The notes under the pieces were generated by a model. The model was not told where the DNA came from, did not search any database, and saw nothing but the letters and a program-made list of their open reading frames with translations. Positions 26,492 to 35,495 of a stretch of DNA of 64,000 nucleotides are shown here, piece by piece; within the stretch, counting starts at the first letter, position 1, and the number at the start of each line of letters is the position of its first letter. The stretch spans positions 1 to 64,000 of the forward strand of contig JADJJL010000001.1 in NCBI GenBank assembly GCA_016710265.1. The letters are read 5' to 3'. A program made the position numbers and the translations under genes. This DNA comes from Saprospiraceae bacterium. GTDB lineage: Bacteria > Bacteroidota > Bacteroidia > Chitinophagales > Saprospiraceae.

Positions 26492-27211
26492 ATGAGGACT
26501 TTCATAATAATCTTAAGTGTATTTCTAATGAGCGGTTATTTAATAGGCCAAACTACTGAACTAAGTTTTAGGCTAAATTCAGGGCTTTTTAGTTTTACAG
26601 GTGCATCTGCAGAAAGTGTTGAAAAAATTAACTATAATCTTGAAACCGAAGATGGATACACAAACAATCCCTACGGCAATAAGCCAGCTTTATCAATTGG
26701 CGCTTCAATAAACCTATCCAGAATTTTAAGTTCAAATTTAAAATTTGGGATTGATTTGGCATATGAAATATTAAGAAGTAAAATTGAGATAGATGGAGTC
26801 CATCAAAATAGTAGAATTATCAACGAAACCATAGTGGCCAATGGCCAAAGCTATTTAAACTTTAGCTATATCAACTTATTTCCAAGCATCGGATACAGGA
26901 TTAAAGTATCGGATTTTAATTTAGATATCGATGGCGGTATGGATTTTGGATATTGTTTAAAAGCTTATGAAAGAGGATATGCCAAGTCAAGTACCAGAGA
27001 ATATGAAACTCAACGTGACAGAAAAACAATTAATTTTGATTTTCGTCCAAGACTTCAAATTGCGTTTATAAAAAATAGTTTAGGCCTATATCTGGGATAC
27101 TCTGTTGGATTGGTAAATTATAAATCCGGATTTGCTGGAGGAGTCAATGAAGCATACAGCAATATGATTAGATTTGGATTGATTTATAAACCAAAATTCA
27201 AAAGTCTGTAG
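26492..27211 (+). CDS. Outer-membrane beta-barrel protein
   Basis: 239 residues with a signal peptide (IIILSVFLMSGYLIGQ, cleavage after about residue 19). Alternating hydrophobic strands follow (LSIGASINLSRIL, LKFGIDLAYEIL, FSYINLFPSIGYRI, LGLYLGYSVGLV) and the last strand is MIRFGLIYKPKF. This fits an eight-stranded outer-membrane barrel of the PorT/OmpA-like kind. No plug or peptidoglycan-binding domain. Confidence 0.7.
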   Translation: MRTFIIILSVFLMSGYLIGQTTELSFRLNSGLFSFTGASAESVEKINYNLETEDGYTNNPYGNKPALSIGASINLSRILSSNLKFGIDLAYEILRSKIEIDGVHQNSRIINETIVANGQSYLNFSYINLFPSIGYRIKVSDFNLDIDGGMDFGYCLKAYERGYAKSSTREYETQRDRKTINFDFRPRLQIAFIKNSLGLYLGYSVGLVNYKSGFAGGVNEAYSNMIRFGLIYKPKFKSL

Positions 27212-27296
27212 AAGCTATTTTTTTATTAGTATAAACCGATGAAATGTGGAACTCAAAAGTAGAGATATAAAAATAATTTCAACTCCATAAATTCAT

Positions 27297-27647
27297 ATGG
27301 TAGATCAACTCCAACACTTTTATCTAAACAAGCAAGAACCAAACAAGAGCTGTTTGCTTGCATTACGCAGTATTATATTAAGTCATGACAAAGACATAAC
27401 TGAGACCATAAAATATGGAATGCCATGTTTTTGTTTTAATAAAAAAGCGTTCTGCTATATATGGACCGATAAAAAAACAAACGATCCATACTTACTTCTA
27501 GTAGAAGGAAAATTAATTGATCATCCTGAACTTGAAGTTGGTGAACGGAAAAGAATGAAGATTTTAAGAGTTGATCCTCACAAGGATTTACCAATTATAA
27601 CCATTGAGGATATTTTGCGGAAAGCTTTGGAGTTGCATGGAGGTTGA
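27297..27647 (+). CDS. DUF1801 domain protein
   Basis: 116 residues. LRSIILSHDKDITETIKYGMPCF and FCYIWTDKKTNDPYLLLVEG match the YdhG-like DUF1801 fold, in the variant whose members end with the HPxLexGeRKRMKil segment (seen here as HPELEVGERKRMKIL). Cytoplasmic, single gene. Second of three DUF1801 genes in the window. Confidence 0.8.
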   Translation: MVDQLQHFYLNKQEPNKSCLLALRSIILSHDKDITETIKYGMPCFCFNKKAFCYIWTDKKTNDPYLLLVEGKLIDHPELEVGERKRMKILRVDPHKDLPIITIEDILRKALELHGG

Positions 27648-28187
27648 AATGGCACAAGTGGAAATTATCAAGCTTTAGCTTGAAACTTGCGCCAACAAAG
27701 TGTCAACAAAATGGCTTTCTACTCTAAGTAGTTGGTTTATGGCAGAGTGCAATTGTGTCATGATAAGTCTCTCTTTATTAAATTCTTACTTTCTTTTGAC
27801 CACGACTGAACGACCTGTGAAACAGTTTTGAGCAACAGCTCAAAAAGTGAAGGAGCGCGTAAGCGGTAAGCAAAGAAAACTCGTCACAAAAAAAGGCGAT
27901 CACGCCTATGGGCGTGACCAGGTTCTCCGAGCGGGCGTCCCCAAGAGTACTTGGGGACTGGATTTCGCGCTCTACAAACCTTTCGCTGGTTTTTTGTGAC
28001 AATCCAAAATGCCATAACAAATAGTAAGATATAACCCTTGATAATGCATTTGAAAATATAGATCCAATATTCCTCACTGTAATTCCTCAATTTATTCTCC
28101 CTTATGGCTAAAAAGATTGATTTTCGCCTAAGTTTTTAAGAAAGGAGTATTTTTACGGTCTGGCTCAACTAAACAAAACATTAAATT
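27648..28187. other. Gene-free stretch surrounding the structured element
   Basis: About 540 bp between the DUF1801 gene and the next membrane-protein gene. Besides the structured element it contains AAGGAGTATTTTTAC at 28142-28156, repeated exactly at 16457-16471, placed 32 bp before the next ATG. It may be an uncommon promoter or binding site. Confidence 0.45.
27826..28000. ncRNA. Highly structured GC-richer element, possible ncRNA
   Basis: Four perfect or near-perfect stems in 175 nt: TTTTGAGC-AACA-GCTCAAAA (27826-27845); outer stem GTCACAAAAAA (27883-27893) with TTTTTTGTGAC (27990-28000); inside it TCACGCC-TATG-GGCGTGA (27900-27917) and GTCCCCAAG-AGTA-CTTGGGGAC (27937-27958). The latter is nested in GAGCG (27929-27933) / CGCTC (27968-27972). 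Tetraloops and a multibranch layout suggest a folded RNA or a mobile-element end. A 99-codon minus-strand frame overlaps it but has no family features. GC content is clearly above its surroundings. Confidence 0.5.
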
Positions 28188-28589
28188 ATGGAACTAGAAC
28201 ATGCATCTATCCAAAAGAAAGAAACAACCTTACCAAAATGGATACTCATCATTTCAGGTCTTTTTGCATTGATGGAAATATTGGTTAGCGTATCTATGTG
28301 CATTTCACCAGAATCGACCATTGAAAATGTGGATCATCAAGCGAAGGGTGTTGACTTTTTAATCCAGATGTGGGCCAGTCGACAATTTGCACTTGGGTTT
28401 ATCTTTGCATTTGCAACTTATAAAAAATCAATACCAATGTTGACCATCGCCTATATTTTTCTATTGGTGATGTTTGTAGGTGATTTATTTATTGCCATTA
28501 CTCAAAAAGAGAATTCAATGATCGTAGCTTCACTGGTTATGTGTATGATTTCTTCTGCAATGATCTTTGTACTCAATAAGAGAAAATAA
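28188..28589 (+). CDS. Four-helix membrane protein, function unknown
   Basis: 133 residues, hydrophobic segments at about 19-40, 65-80, 85-105 and 113-129, charged N-terminus (MELEHASIQKKETTLPK). FLIQMWASRQFALGFIFAFATYKKS resembles small DUF4345-like membrane proteins, as does the gene at 8405. No catalytic motif. The upstream spacer carries the repeated motif AAGGAGTATTTTTAC. Confidence 0.6.
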   Translation: MELEHASIQKKETTLPKWILIISGLFALMEILVSVSMCISPESTIENVDHQAKGVDFLIQMWASRQFALGFIFAFATYKKSIPMLTIAYIFLLVMFVGDLFIAITQKENSMIVASLVMCMISSAMIFVLNKRK

Positions 28590-28655
28590 TTAGGCATTTA
28601 ACTTAAATTCTCAAATATCTATATTCCAAAATAACTGATCATTACACAAATAAAA

Positions 28656-29042
28656 ATGGAAAATAATTTTAAACCTTCAGGATACAATTCGGTTTCACCT
28701 TACTTTATAATAAACGGGGCTCAAAAATTCATTGAGCTGATGAAAGAGATTTTTAATGCAAAAGAACTCAGGCGGTATAATATGCCTGACGGATCTATTA
28801 TGCATGCTGAAATTCAAATAGACGATTCTGTCATTATGCTTGGTGATTCCTCAGAGAAATATCCAGCTGTTCCAATAGTAATGCACGTGTATGTACCCAA
28901 TGTGGATGAGATATTTAACAAGGCCATCGCTGCAGGATGTGAAATAATCGAACAGCCAAAAGAGCGTGAAGAGGATCCTGATAGAAGAGCTACGTTTAAA
29001 GATTTTGCAGGAAATATGTGGTCCGTGGGAACCCAGAAATAA
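28656..29042 (+). CDS. VOC family protein, PhnB-like
   Basis: 128 residues. SVSPYFIINGAQKFIELMKEIFNA, MHAEIQIDDSVIMLGDSS, and EEDPDRRATFKDFAGNMWSVGTQ are the hallmarks of the PhnB/3-demethylubiquinone-like VOC subgroup. Intact. Substrate unknown. Confidence 0.8.
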   Translation: MENNFKPSGYNSVSPYFIINGAQKFIELMKEIFNAKELRRYNMPDGSIMHAEIQIDDSVIMLGDSSEKYPAVPIVMHVYVPNVDEIFNKAIAAGCEIIEQPKEREEDPDRRATFKDFAGNMWSVGTQK

Positions 29043-29269
29043 TAAATAATGTATGGGGGTGGAAATAAAATCATACAATCTAAAAATCACGAAGATTTCA
29101 ACCAAGCTCTGTGCTTTTAAACTTGTCGTTTAATATAACCCAATGCCCCTGCACTTATACAGACATAAAAATTAGATGACTAGGCGGTCGATTTATATAG
29201 ATCGACAAAACCAATAGTTGTATTTTTATTACGAAAATAGTTAAAACTAGACAAACATGAAAATAAAAG

Positions 29270-30304
29270 ATGAATCAAAACCTTCTAATGGATCCACAAA
29301 AAGACTCATCTGTATTTGCAGATATGTCATATCTCATCTATAGTTTTTTGGCTAAAATGATTAAAACTTTTTTCAGGCGATTAATAAAAGGTCCTCGTAG
29401 AAAAGCCTGGAGTTGGAAGTTGGAAATGGTGATCGCTTTACAATCTGTATCTTATCATCTATTGTCTAAAATTGGTGCCATACGGTATCAAAAAGTATTG
29501 TCCAAACTTTTGACTAAAGTGCAAGATGGCGGAGCAAGAGTCGAACTTTCAAAAGATAAGAATGTGCCCGGACATTGGTTCATTCCACCCACTGACCATG
29601 GAAATGTAATACTGTATTTTCATGGAGGGGGCTACGTATATGGATCTGTGCATACACATGGAAATATGATTGGAGAAATTGCATGCGCTAGTTCGGCAAG
29701 AATTTTTGTTCCCGACTATTGCTTAGCACCCGAATATCCTCAGCCAGCTGCCATCACCGACGCTTGTTTGGCATATGAGCATTTATTAAACACCGGAGTG
29801 CATCCCAATCGCATTGTTTTAGCAGGTGATTCCGCAGGAGGCGGTTTGGTGATTTCTGTATTGCTTACATTAAGAGATTCGAACAAAGTATTACCAGCAG
29901 GGGCGGTCTGCATATCTCCCTGGGTCAATTTAGAATGTACTGAAAAGAGTTTTGATACCAATGCGTCATATGATCCTGTTACCCGAGAAGCCTGCTTGGT
30001 TGCAGCGACTGCTTATTTAAATGGCACAGACCCAAGAAATCCAATAGTATCTCCACTTTTTGCAAATCTACAAGGACTTCCGCCCTTATTGATCCATGGT
30101 GGAGAAGTGGAAGTTTTGCATGATCAGATTGTTGAATTTGCATTAAAAGCAAAATCTATGAGAGTGAATACTACCCTAAAAATTTATCCGGACATGGTGC
30201 ATGTTTGGCATATGCTCACTGGATTTACAATTCAAGCCAAAGAAGCAATTTCAGAAATTTCAGAATTTATCATTAAACATGCTGGTACTGAAAAGCAAAC
30301 ATAA
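29270..30304 (+). CDS. Alpha/beta hydrolase, hormone-sensitive-lipase family esterase
   Basis: 344 residues. YFHGGGYVYGS (oxyanion hole, about residue 117), VLAGDSAGGGL (nucleophile Ser, about residue 190), IHGGEVEVLHDQ (Asp region) and DMVHVWH (His). This is the complete GDSAG-type family IV esterase set. A hydrophobic/basic N-terminal extension of about 60 residues (ALQSVSYHLLS) may bind membrane. Start ATG 29270; an earlier ATG at 29257 is in another frame. Confidence 0.85.
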   Translation: MNQNLLMDPQKDSSVFADMSYLIYSFLAKMIKTFFRRLIKGPRRKAWSWKLEMVIALQSVSYHLLSKIGAIRYQKVLSKLLTKVQDGGARVELSKDKNVPGHWFIPPTDHGNVILYFHGGGYVYGSVHTHGNMIGEIACASSARIFVPDYCLAPEYPQPAAITDACLAYEHLLNTGVHPNRIVLAGDSAGGGLVISVLLTLRDSNKVLPAGAVCISPWVNLECTEKSFDTNASYDPVTREACLVAATAYLNGTDPRNPIVSPLFANLQGLPPLLIHGGEVEVLHDQIVEFALKAKSMRVNTTLKIYPDMVHVWHMLTGFTIQAKEAISEISEFIIKHAGTEKQT

Positions 30305-30445
30305 ACTTTATTTCTACTTTTCAATAAATAGTTCTCATTATATAAATACTGATCTTTCTTTCCATACATCATTGAACTATCTCATGTCAAGTTCCTAAGA
30401 CAAAAGATACAATCAAAATATTCTGGCATTACTGCTTTTACCAAA

Positions 30446-31780
30446 CTATTCAATAACAGAAATAAGCTTGGTCATTACATCTACTCCACTGATGACTTTC
30501 AAAAATATTATTTGACCAGCAAACTTTTTTAAATCTAGGCTATGCTCCGAATTCATAGAATGACCTGATTTCAAACATTGGCCTCTTGAATTGTAAATAT
30601 TGAAATCGAATGAGCTCCTTTTACTGTTGTTAATATAAATAATTCCACTGGTAGGATTTGGATAAATTGTAATCGAAGGATCTAAATTCGGACCATTGGT
30701 TCCTACTTCTGAAACTGTATAAATTTCAACTTCATTATTAGCCCGATCAGGAGAATAAGTTCCTCCCCCAATGAAAAAAGCCTTATTTCCTAATTGAGTT
30801 CCCGCCATTGCATCGCGAGGCACCGATAAACTATCAATAGTCCAGCTGTTGGTCAAAACATTATAAATATCTACCCTATTGGTTGGTTTATTTTGGGAGA
30901 AATTCTGCTCCCCTCCAGCGAAGAACACAAGGTTACCTACAGTTGCTGTCGCAATACTTCTCCTAGCTTGTGAAAGCCTTGCAGTACTCCAACTATTCTG
31001 TGCAACATCATAAATATCAACTACATTAGAAAGGGCCCCTGAACCAACACTAACCAATCCTCCTGCAAAAAATATTTTACCGGCTACTGCAATGCACGCA
31101 ATATTACCACGAGCTTGTGTAAGTGAGGCGGTATCCCATTTATTCGTAAGAGCATTAAATATATCGACCCTTTTTGTGGTAGGATAAGAAGTGGTGTTTA
31201 AATATCCACCTGCAAAAACAGCTATATCACCAACAACTGCCCCATGAAGTCCGAATCGAGCTTGTGATAAGGAGTCCTTTGTCCAAGTATTCGTGGTATA
31301 ATCAAACACACTTACAATTTTAGTAACTCCATTAGAGGTATTTGAAGTTCCACCAGCAAAATATATTTTATTCCCAATTTTCACAGGAATGCAGGCTCCT
31401 TGTGTTGTCAACAAAGAATCTACCCTCCAAGTGTTCGATAGTACATCAAAAATATCAATCTCCCTTGCATTGCCATACCCATTGGTGGTGCCTCCAGCAA
31501 AATAAACCTTGTCATTGACTGCAATGACAGCTACATCTCCCCTATTTGAGGAAAGTGAATCGATAAGCCAAGTATCCGTTGTATTATTATAAATATCTAC
31601 CCGATTGGTCATAATTCCGGTAGAGGCAATTGTATATCCACCCGCTATATAGACCTTATCTTCGTAACTAATAGCGCCAGGAAAAGCACGCGCTCTGGAC
31701 AAATATTCGATAGACCATTGTGCATTCAAATTGGCTATGCCACTGACCGCCATTGTTAAAAAGTAAATTAAAACTTTCAT
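30446..31780 (-). CDS. Secreted kelch-repeat protein with T9SS sorting domain
   Basis: 444 residues. Signal peptide (LIYFLTMAVSGIANLNAQ), then about seven kelch blades of roughly 47 residues with the pattern VxxKVYFAGG...VDIYNxxTxxWxxDSLSxxR (AGGYT, AGGTTNG, AGGTSN, AGGYLN, AGGLVS, AGGEQN, IGGGTY). A C-terminal Por/T9SS type A sorting domain follows: ITIYPNPTSGIIYINN, then FNIYNSRGQCLKSG and FLKVISG. It should be exported across the outer membrane. Promoter: TTG at 31831-31829, 20 nt, TAGTTTTG at 31808-31801 on the minus strand. Confidence 0.85.
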   Translation of the reverse strand: MKVLIYFLTMAVSGIANLNAQWSIEYLSRARAFPGAISYEDKVYIAGGYTIASTGIMTNRVDIYNNTTDTWLIDSLSSNRGDVAVIAVNDKVYFAGGTTNGYGNAREIDIFDVLSNTWRVDSLLTTQGACIPVKIGNKIYFAGGTSNTSNGVTKIVSVFDYTTNTWTKDSLSQARFGLHGAVVGDIAVFAGGYLNTTSYPTTKRVDIFNALTNKWDTASLTQARGNIACIAVAGKIFFAGGLVSVGSGALSNVVDIYDVAQNSWSTARLSQARRSIATATVGNLVFFAGGEQNFSQNKPTNRVDIYNVLTNSWTIDSLSVPRDAMAGTQLGNKAFFIGGGTYSPDRANNEVEIYTVSEVGTNGPNLDPSITIYPNPTSGIIYINNSKRSSFDFNIYNSRGQCLKSGHSMNSEHSLDLKKFAGQIIFLKVISGVDVMTKLISVIE

Positions 31781-31800
31781 TCTTAATTATATTGAAATTG

Positions 31801-31831
31801 CAAAACTACTAAAAAAAAAGAAAACAAGCAA
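31801..31831 (-). promoter_or_regulatory. Promoter of the kelch T9SS gene
   Basis: On the minus strand: TTG (31831-31829), 20 nt, TAGTTTTG (31808-31801), 20 nt ahead of the ATG at 31780. Full Bacteroidota consensus spacing. Confidence 0.6.
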
Positions 31832-31971
31832 TAAATATTAAACTGTCCAATTTGGTGAGATTTAATTGGCTAAAATCATATTTATTGTAAATTTGTGATA
31901 GTAATCCTACTTTCTTAAACTTAAGTTTTAAAAATACCAAATACATTCAATACAATAAGAATTATCAAAAT

Positions 31972-32364
31972 ATGAATCCAGAAATTCAAGCCTACAACAA
32001 TCATCAATCCAGCATCGACCAGGACATTTGCAATTTACTTGCAAAGACTTTTGACAGCGAGCTAACTGAATCAGAAAGTAAAATTTGGCATGCCCATCCA
32101 GTTTGGTTTTTGGAAGGAAATCCAATCGTCGGATACAGTAAACAGAAAGCAGGTTTACGGTTGATGTTTTGGAGTGGAGCAAGTTTTGAAGAAGAGAAAT
32201 TAAATGTAGTTGGCAAAAAATTTAAAGACGCTTCTATATTCTATACCTCTGCAGAACAAATCAATCTCAACGATCTTAAAAACTGGTTGAAAAAATCCAG
32301 GGAAATCCAGTGGGACTATAAGAACATTGTTAAAAGAAAAGGTGTTTTAGAAAAAATAAACTGA
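31972..32364 (+). CDS. DUF1801 domain protein
   Basis: 130 residues: ICNLLAKTFDSELTESESKIWHAHPVWFLEGNPIVGYSKQKAGLRLMFWSG, given here only as the region, carries the DUF1801 pattern (Wh..PvwF...npivgys..k.gv.L.F). C-terminal half VGKKFKDASIFYTS fits. First of a run of eight closely spaced plus-strand single-domain genes. Confidence 0.75.
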   Translation: MNPEIQAYNNHQSSIDQDICNLLAKTFDSELTESESKIWHAHPVWFLEGNPIVGYSKQKAGLRLMFWSGASFEEEKLNVVGKKFKDASIFYTSAEQINLNDLKNWLKKSREIQWDYKNIVKRKGVLEKIN

Positions 32365-32388
32365 TCTAATAAATTAAATAAACAAAAT

Positions 32389-32754
32389 ATGGTTCCTACC
32401 AAAGAACACAATGAGCGTATTGCAAAAATGACCTTTTCTTCGGTCTATCCTATGTATCTTACCAAAGTAAAAAAAAAAGGAAGAACAAAAGAAGAATTAC
32501 ATCAGGTCATCAGTTGGCTAACCGGCTTTGATGATAAGAAACTGCAGGAACTTATCGATCAAAAAGTCAATTTTGAAACCTTCTTTCAAAAAGCAACTCT
32601 TCACCCAAATGCAGGGCTCATTACTGGCCTTATCTGTGGATACCGGATAGAAGAAATTGAAAATCCAATCACAAGACAAACCAGGTATTTGGATAAATTG
32701 GTGGATGAACTTGCCAAAGGTCGAAAAATGGAAAAGATCTTGCGCACAACTTAG
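32389..32754 (+). CDS. DUF2200 family protein
   Basis: 121 residues. RIAKMTFSSVYPMYLTKVKK and KGRTKEELHQVISWLTGFD, followed by FFQKATLHPNAGLITGLICG, are the complete DUF2200 signature. Cytoplasmic, function unknown. It lies 24 bp after the DUF1801 gene. Confidence 0.85.
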   Translation: MVPTKEHNERIAKMTFSSVYPMYLTKVKKKGRTKEELHQVISWLTGFDDKKLQELIDQKVNFETFFQKATLHPNAGLITGLICGYRIEEIENPITRQTRYLDKLVDELAKGRKMEKILRTT

Positions 32755-32807
32755 ATAAAAGAGAGAACTAGTTACCGTTTAAAAGTACATTGTAACGAAA
32801 TATCAAA

Positions 32808-33341
32808 ATGAAAAAAGAATTTCCCATATTAAAAACGGACAGACTTCTTCTTCGACAATTTACAGATAAGGATCTACAAAGTGTATTTAAAGGTTTATCA
32901 CATCCGGAAATTATTAAGTATTATGGTGTGAGTTATGCGACATTGGAGGCCACCAAAGAGCAGATGAAATTTTTTAGTGATCTAGAAAAAAACGAAACGG
33001 GAATTTGGTGGGCGGTTTGTTCTCTAGACAATGAGATTTTCTATGGAGCAGGTGGGCTCAATGGTTTAAATAAAACACACAAAAAGGCAGAAATTGGATT
33101 TTGGTTGCTTCCGGAATTTTGGGGACAAGGGATCATGACAGAAACCATGCCGATCATATGCCACTGCGGATTTGAGCATTTAGGACTTCATAGGATTGAG
33201 GGTTTTGTAGAATCCGAAAATAAACTCTGCAAAAAAGCAATGTCCAAGCTTGATTTTCAATTAGAAGGAACCATGATCGATTGTGAAATTAAAAATGGTC
33301 AATTTATTAGCCTGGATATTTATGCTAAAGTGAATAAATAG
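32808..33341 (+). CDS. GNAT acetyltransferase, RimJ/RimL type
   Basis: 177 residues. LKTDRLLLRQFTDKDLQSVF at the start, acceptor-side strand and acetyl-CoA loop AEIGFWLLPEFWGQGIMTETM (about residues 95-115), and HRIEGFVESENKLCKKAMSKL at the end: the RimJ/L-like N-acetyltransferase pattern. Substrate (ribosomal protein, amino acid or antibiotic) cannot be deduced. Confidence 0.85.
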   Translation: MKKEFPILKTDRLLLRQFTDKDLQSVFKGLSHPEIIKYYGVSYATLEATKEQMKFFSDLEKNETGIWWAVCSLDNEIFYGAGGLNGLNKTHKKAEIGFWLLPEFWGQGIMTETMPIICHCGFEHLGLHRIEGFVESENKLCKKAMSKLDFQLEGTMIDCEIKNGQFISLDIYAKVNK

Positions 33342-33406
33342 CAATTTGATAGATATTCTCTTAAATAAAATAATTTTCTAACATACCTTTCGCAGCAATT
33401 GTCAAT

Positions 33407-34192
33407 ATGAAACAGAAAATTTACCAGGTGGATGCATTTACAGACAAAATATTCGGCGGAAATCCTGCTGCAGTTTGTCCACTTGAACAGTGGTATCCAG
33501 ACGAACTTCTGCAAAAAATTGCAATGGAAAACAACCTTGCTGAAACGGCATTTTATAAAAAGCACGATGAGCAATATCAAATTCGCTGGTTTACCCCAAC
33601 AATGGAAGTAGACTTATGTGGACACGCCACCTTGGCTGCAGCTTTTGTGCTTTTTAATCATGAAAACTTTTTGGAAAATCGTATAAATTTCTTTTCCCCC
33701 AGGAGCGGCGAACTCACTGTCTCAAAAAATGGAGAATTTTTGACGCTTAATTTTCCAAAAGACTTGGTCGAATCCATCACAATTTCTGAAGATCTTATAA
33801 AATGCTTCAATCTTGTTCCAAAGTTTGCTTTTAAAGGCAAATCAGATTATATGCTTGTGTTTGAAAATGAAAAACAAATAAGAAATATTGTGCCTGACTT
33901 ATATCAAATATCACAGCTAGATGGACGAGGAATCATCGTCACCGCCAGAGGAGAAGAGGTAGACTTTGTTTCCAGATTTTTTGCGCCTCAATCCGGAATT
34001 AACGAAGATCCAGTAACAGGTTCTGCTCATACGACTCTTACGCCCTATTGGGCCAAAGAACTTGTTAAGACAGAATTAACTGCCTTGCAACTCTCTGATA
34101 GGATTGGATATTTAGAATGTAAAGATTTAAACGAAAGGATCAAAATAAGTGGAAAAGCGAGATTGTATTTAATTGGTGAATTATTTCTTTAA
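33407..34192 (+). CDS. PhzF family isomerase-like protein
   Basis: 261 residues. QVDAFTDKIFGGNPAAVCPL, then NNLAETAFY, then IRWFTPTMEVDLCGHATLAAAF and INEDPVTGSAHTTLTPYW: a complete PhzF/diaminopimelate-epimerase-like fold with the catalytic Glu in NNLAETAF. No phenazine genes are nearby, so it is one of the common family members of unknown substrate. Confidence 0.9.
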   Translation: MKQKIYQVDAFTDKIFGGNPAAVCPLEQWYPDELLQKIAMENNLAETAFYKKHDEQYQIRWFTPTMEVDLCGHATLAAAFVLFNHENFLENRINFFSPRSGELTVSKNGEFLTLNFPKDLVESITISEDLIKCFNLVPKFAFKGKSDYMLVFENEKQIRNIVPDLYQISQLDGRGIIVTARGEEVDFVSRFFAPQSGINEDPVTGSAHTTLTPYWAKELVKTELTALQLSDRIGYLECKDLNERIKISGKARLYLIGELFL

Positions 34193-34271
34193 AAGCCAAT
34201 AGAACCTAAATTAATTATGGAAAATCAGAATTCAAATCCATTCAACATTCTCCATTAAAATAAAAATAAAC

Positions 34272-34724
34272 ATGATTAAAGAGAGCATTGAAAGACTTGA
34301 ATATTTATGTAAGACCATACCAACACTTTTATTACAAATCAGCGAAACTGAATTTTCAGTAAAAACAAATCCCTTAAAGTGGAGTAAAAAAGAAATTATC
34401 GGCCATTTAATTGACAGCGCCACCAACAATCATCACAGAATCGTAAGAGGGCAGTTTGAAGAAAGACCTAAAATAACATATGACAATGCCGTTTGGAATT
34501 CAGGCAACCACTATCAACAAATGACTGCGAAGCAGATCGTCTCCTTTTGGACTGCTTACAACAATTATCTCTCTGAATTAATCAAGCATATTCCAATAGA
34601 CAAAATGCATAACGAGGTTGAGACCGGAGAAGAAGGAGATAAAAATATATTAACTTTAGAAAATGTAATAATTGATTATATCGATCATATGGAATACCAT
34701 TTACATCAAGTAATCTATTACTAA
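34272..34724 (+). CDS. DinB family protein
   Basis: 150 residues, four-helix bundle: KWSKKEIIGHLIDSATNNHHRI carries the first His ligand, and IDYIDHMEYHLHQV the C-terminal H-x3-H-type pair. DinB/YfiT-like proteins are divalent-metal-binding and some act as thiol transferases. Function here unknown. Confidence 0.8.
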   Translation: MIKESIERLEYLCKTIPTLLLQISETEFSVKTNPLKWSKKEIIGHLIDSATNNHHRIVRGQFEERPKITYDNAVWNSGNHYQQMTAKQIVSFWTAYNNYLSELIKHIPIDKMHNEVETGEEGDKNILTLENVIIDYIDHMEYHLHQVIYY

Positions 34725-34772
34725 TACATCATGTCTATTGATAATGGTAAATATTAATTAGAATTTAAAACA

Positions 34773-35111
34773 ATGAGTCAAATTCCATTTAAAAAGATAG
34801 ATTGGTCTTCCATTCAAAAAACCGAACATACTGGTGAACTTGGCACTTCATTTTGGAAAACGCTGCAATTGGAAGGACTTAGAATTCGATGCGTAGAATA
34901 TTCAAAAGGATACCTGGCAGACCACTGGTGCCAAAAAGGTCACATAGTTCATTGTGTAGAAGGTGAATTTATAACAGAATTGGACAACGGAGAATTTATA
35001 AAATTGTCCAAAGGGGAAACTTATGTGGTTTCTGATGAACTCAGTTCACACAGATCTCGGACTGAGGAAGGTGTAAAACTTTTTATAGTGGATGGCGATT
35101 TTTTAAAATAA
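34773..35111 (+). CDS. Cupin-fold protein with DHWC motif
   Basis: 112 residues. YLADHWCQKGHIVHCVEGEF contains the DH-x-C motif and the first cupin motif; LSKGETYVVSDELSSHRSR is the second. It matches the short Bacteroidota DHCW-motif cupins. Metal binding is likely, function unknown. Confidence 0.75.
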   Translation: MSQIPFKKIDWSSIQKTEHTGELGTSFWKTLQLEGLRIRCVEYSKGYLADHWCQKGHIVHCVEGEFITELDNGEFIKLSKGETYVVSDELSSHRSRTEEGVKLFIVDGDFLK

Positions 35112-35138
35112 TAATACAATAAATAAAATCAAGTGAAA

Positions 35139-35441
35139 ATGATTTTCATCACACAACTTATTTATATCCATCATGGACAAGAGCAAGTATTTGACGAATT
35201 TGAAAACATTGCCATTCCTGCCATAACAAAATACAATGGACGCCTCTTGCTTAGAGTGAGACCAGCAGTGGATTCATTTATTGAAAATCAAATTGATCCA
35301 CCTTACGAAATTCATCTGGTAGAATTTCAAACAAACGAGGATTTTGAAAATTTTAAAAATGACGAAAATCGTATAAAATTCTTACATCTTAAAGCACAAT
35401 CCGTAAAATCTGCTATACTATATCAAGGCGTCCAAATATAA
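35139..35441 (+). CDS. DUF1330-like protein
   Basis: 100 residues from ATG 35139 (a GTG two codons earlier is possible). IFITQLIYIHHGQEQVFDEFENIAIPAI and YEIHLVEFQTNEDFENFKND fit the dimeric ferredoxin-like DUF1330 fold. Single-gene unit in the same run. Confidence 0.65.
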   Translation: MIFITQLIYIHHGQEQVFDEFENIAIPAITKYNGRLLLRVRPAVDSFIENQIDPPYEIHLVEFQTNEDFENFKNDENRIKFLHLKAQSVKSAILYQGVQI

Positions 35442-35495
35442 GCTAATTACAATTAATTTTAAATCTATACTTTTGCTTACAAACAAAAAAATAAA

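Noticed and set aside
27778..28090. Two overlapping minus-strand ORFs (99 and 68 codons) across the structured element
   Set aside because: They overlap each other in different frames over perfect hairpins, so structure rather than coding explains the sequence. I cannot fully exclude the 99-codon frame.
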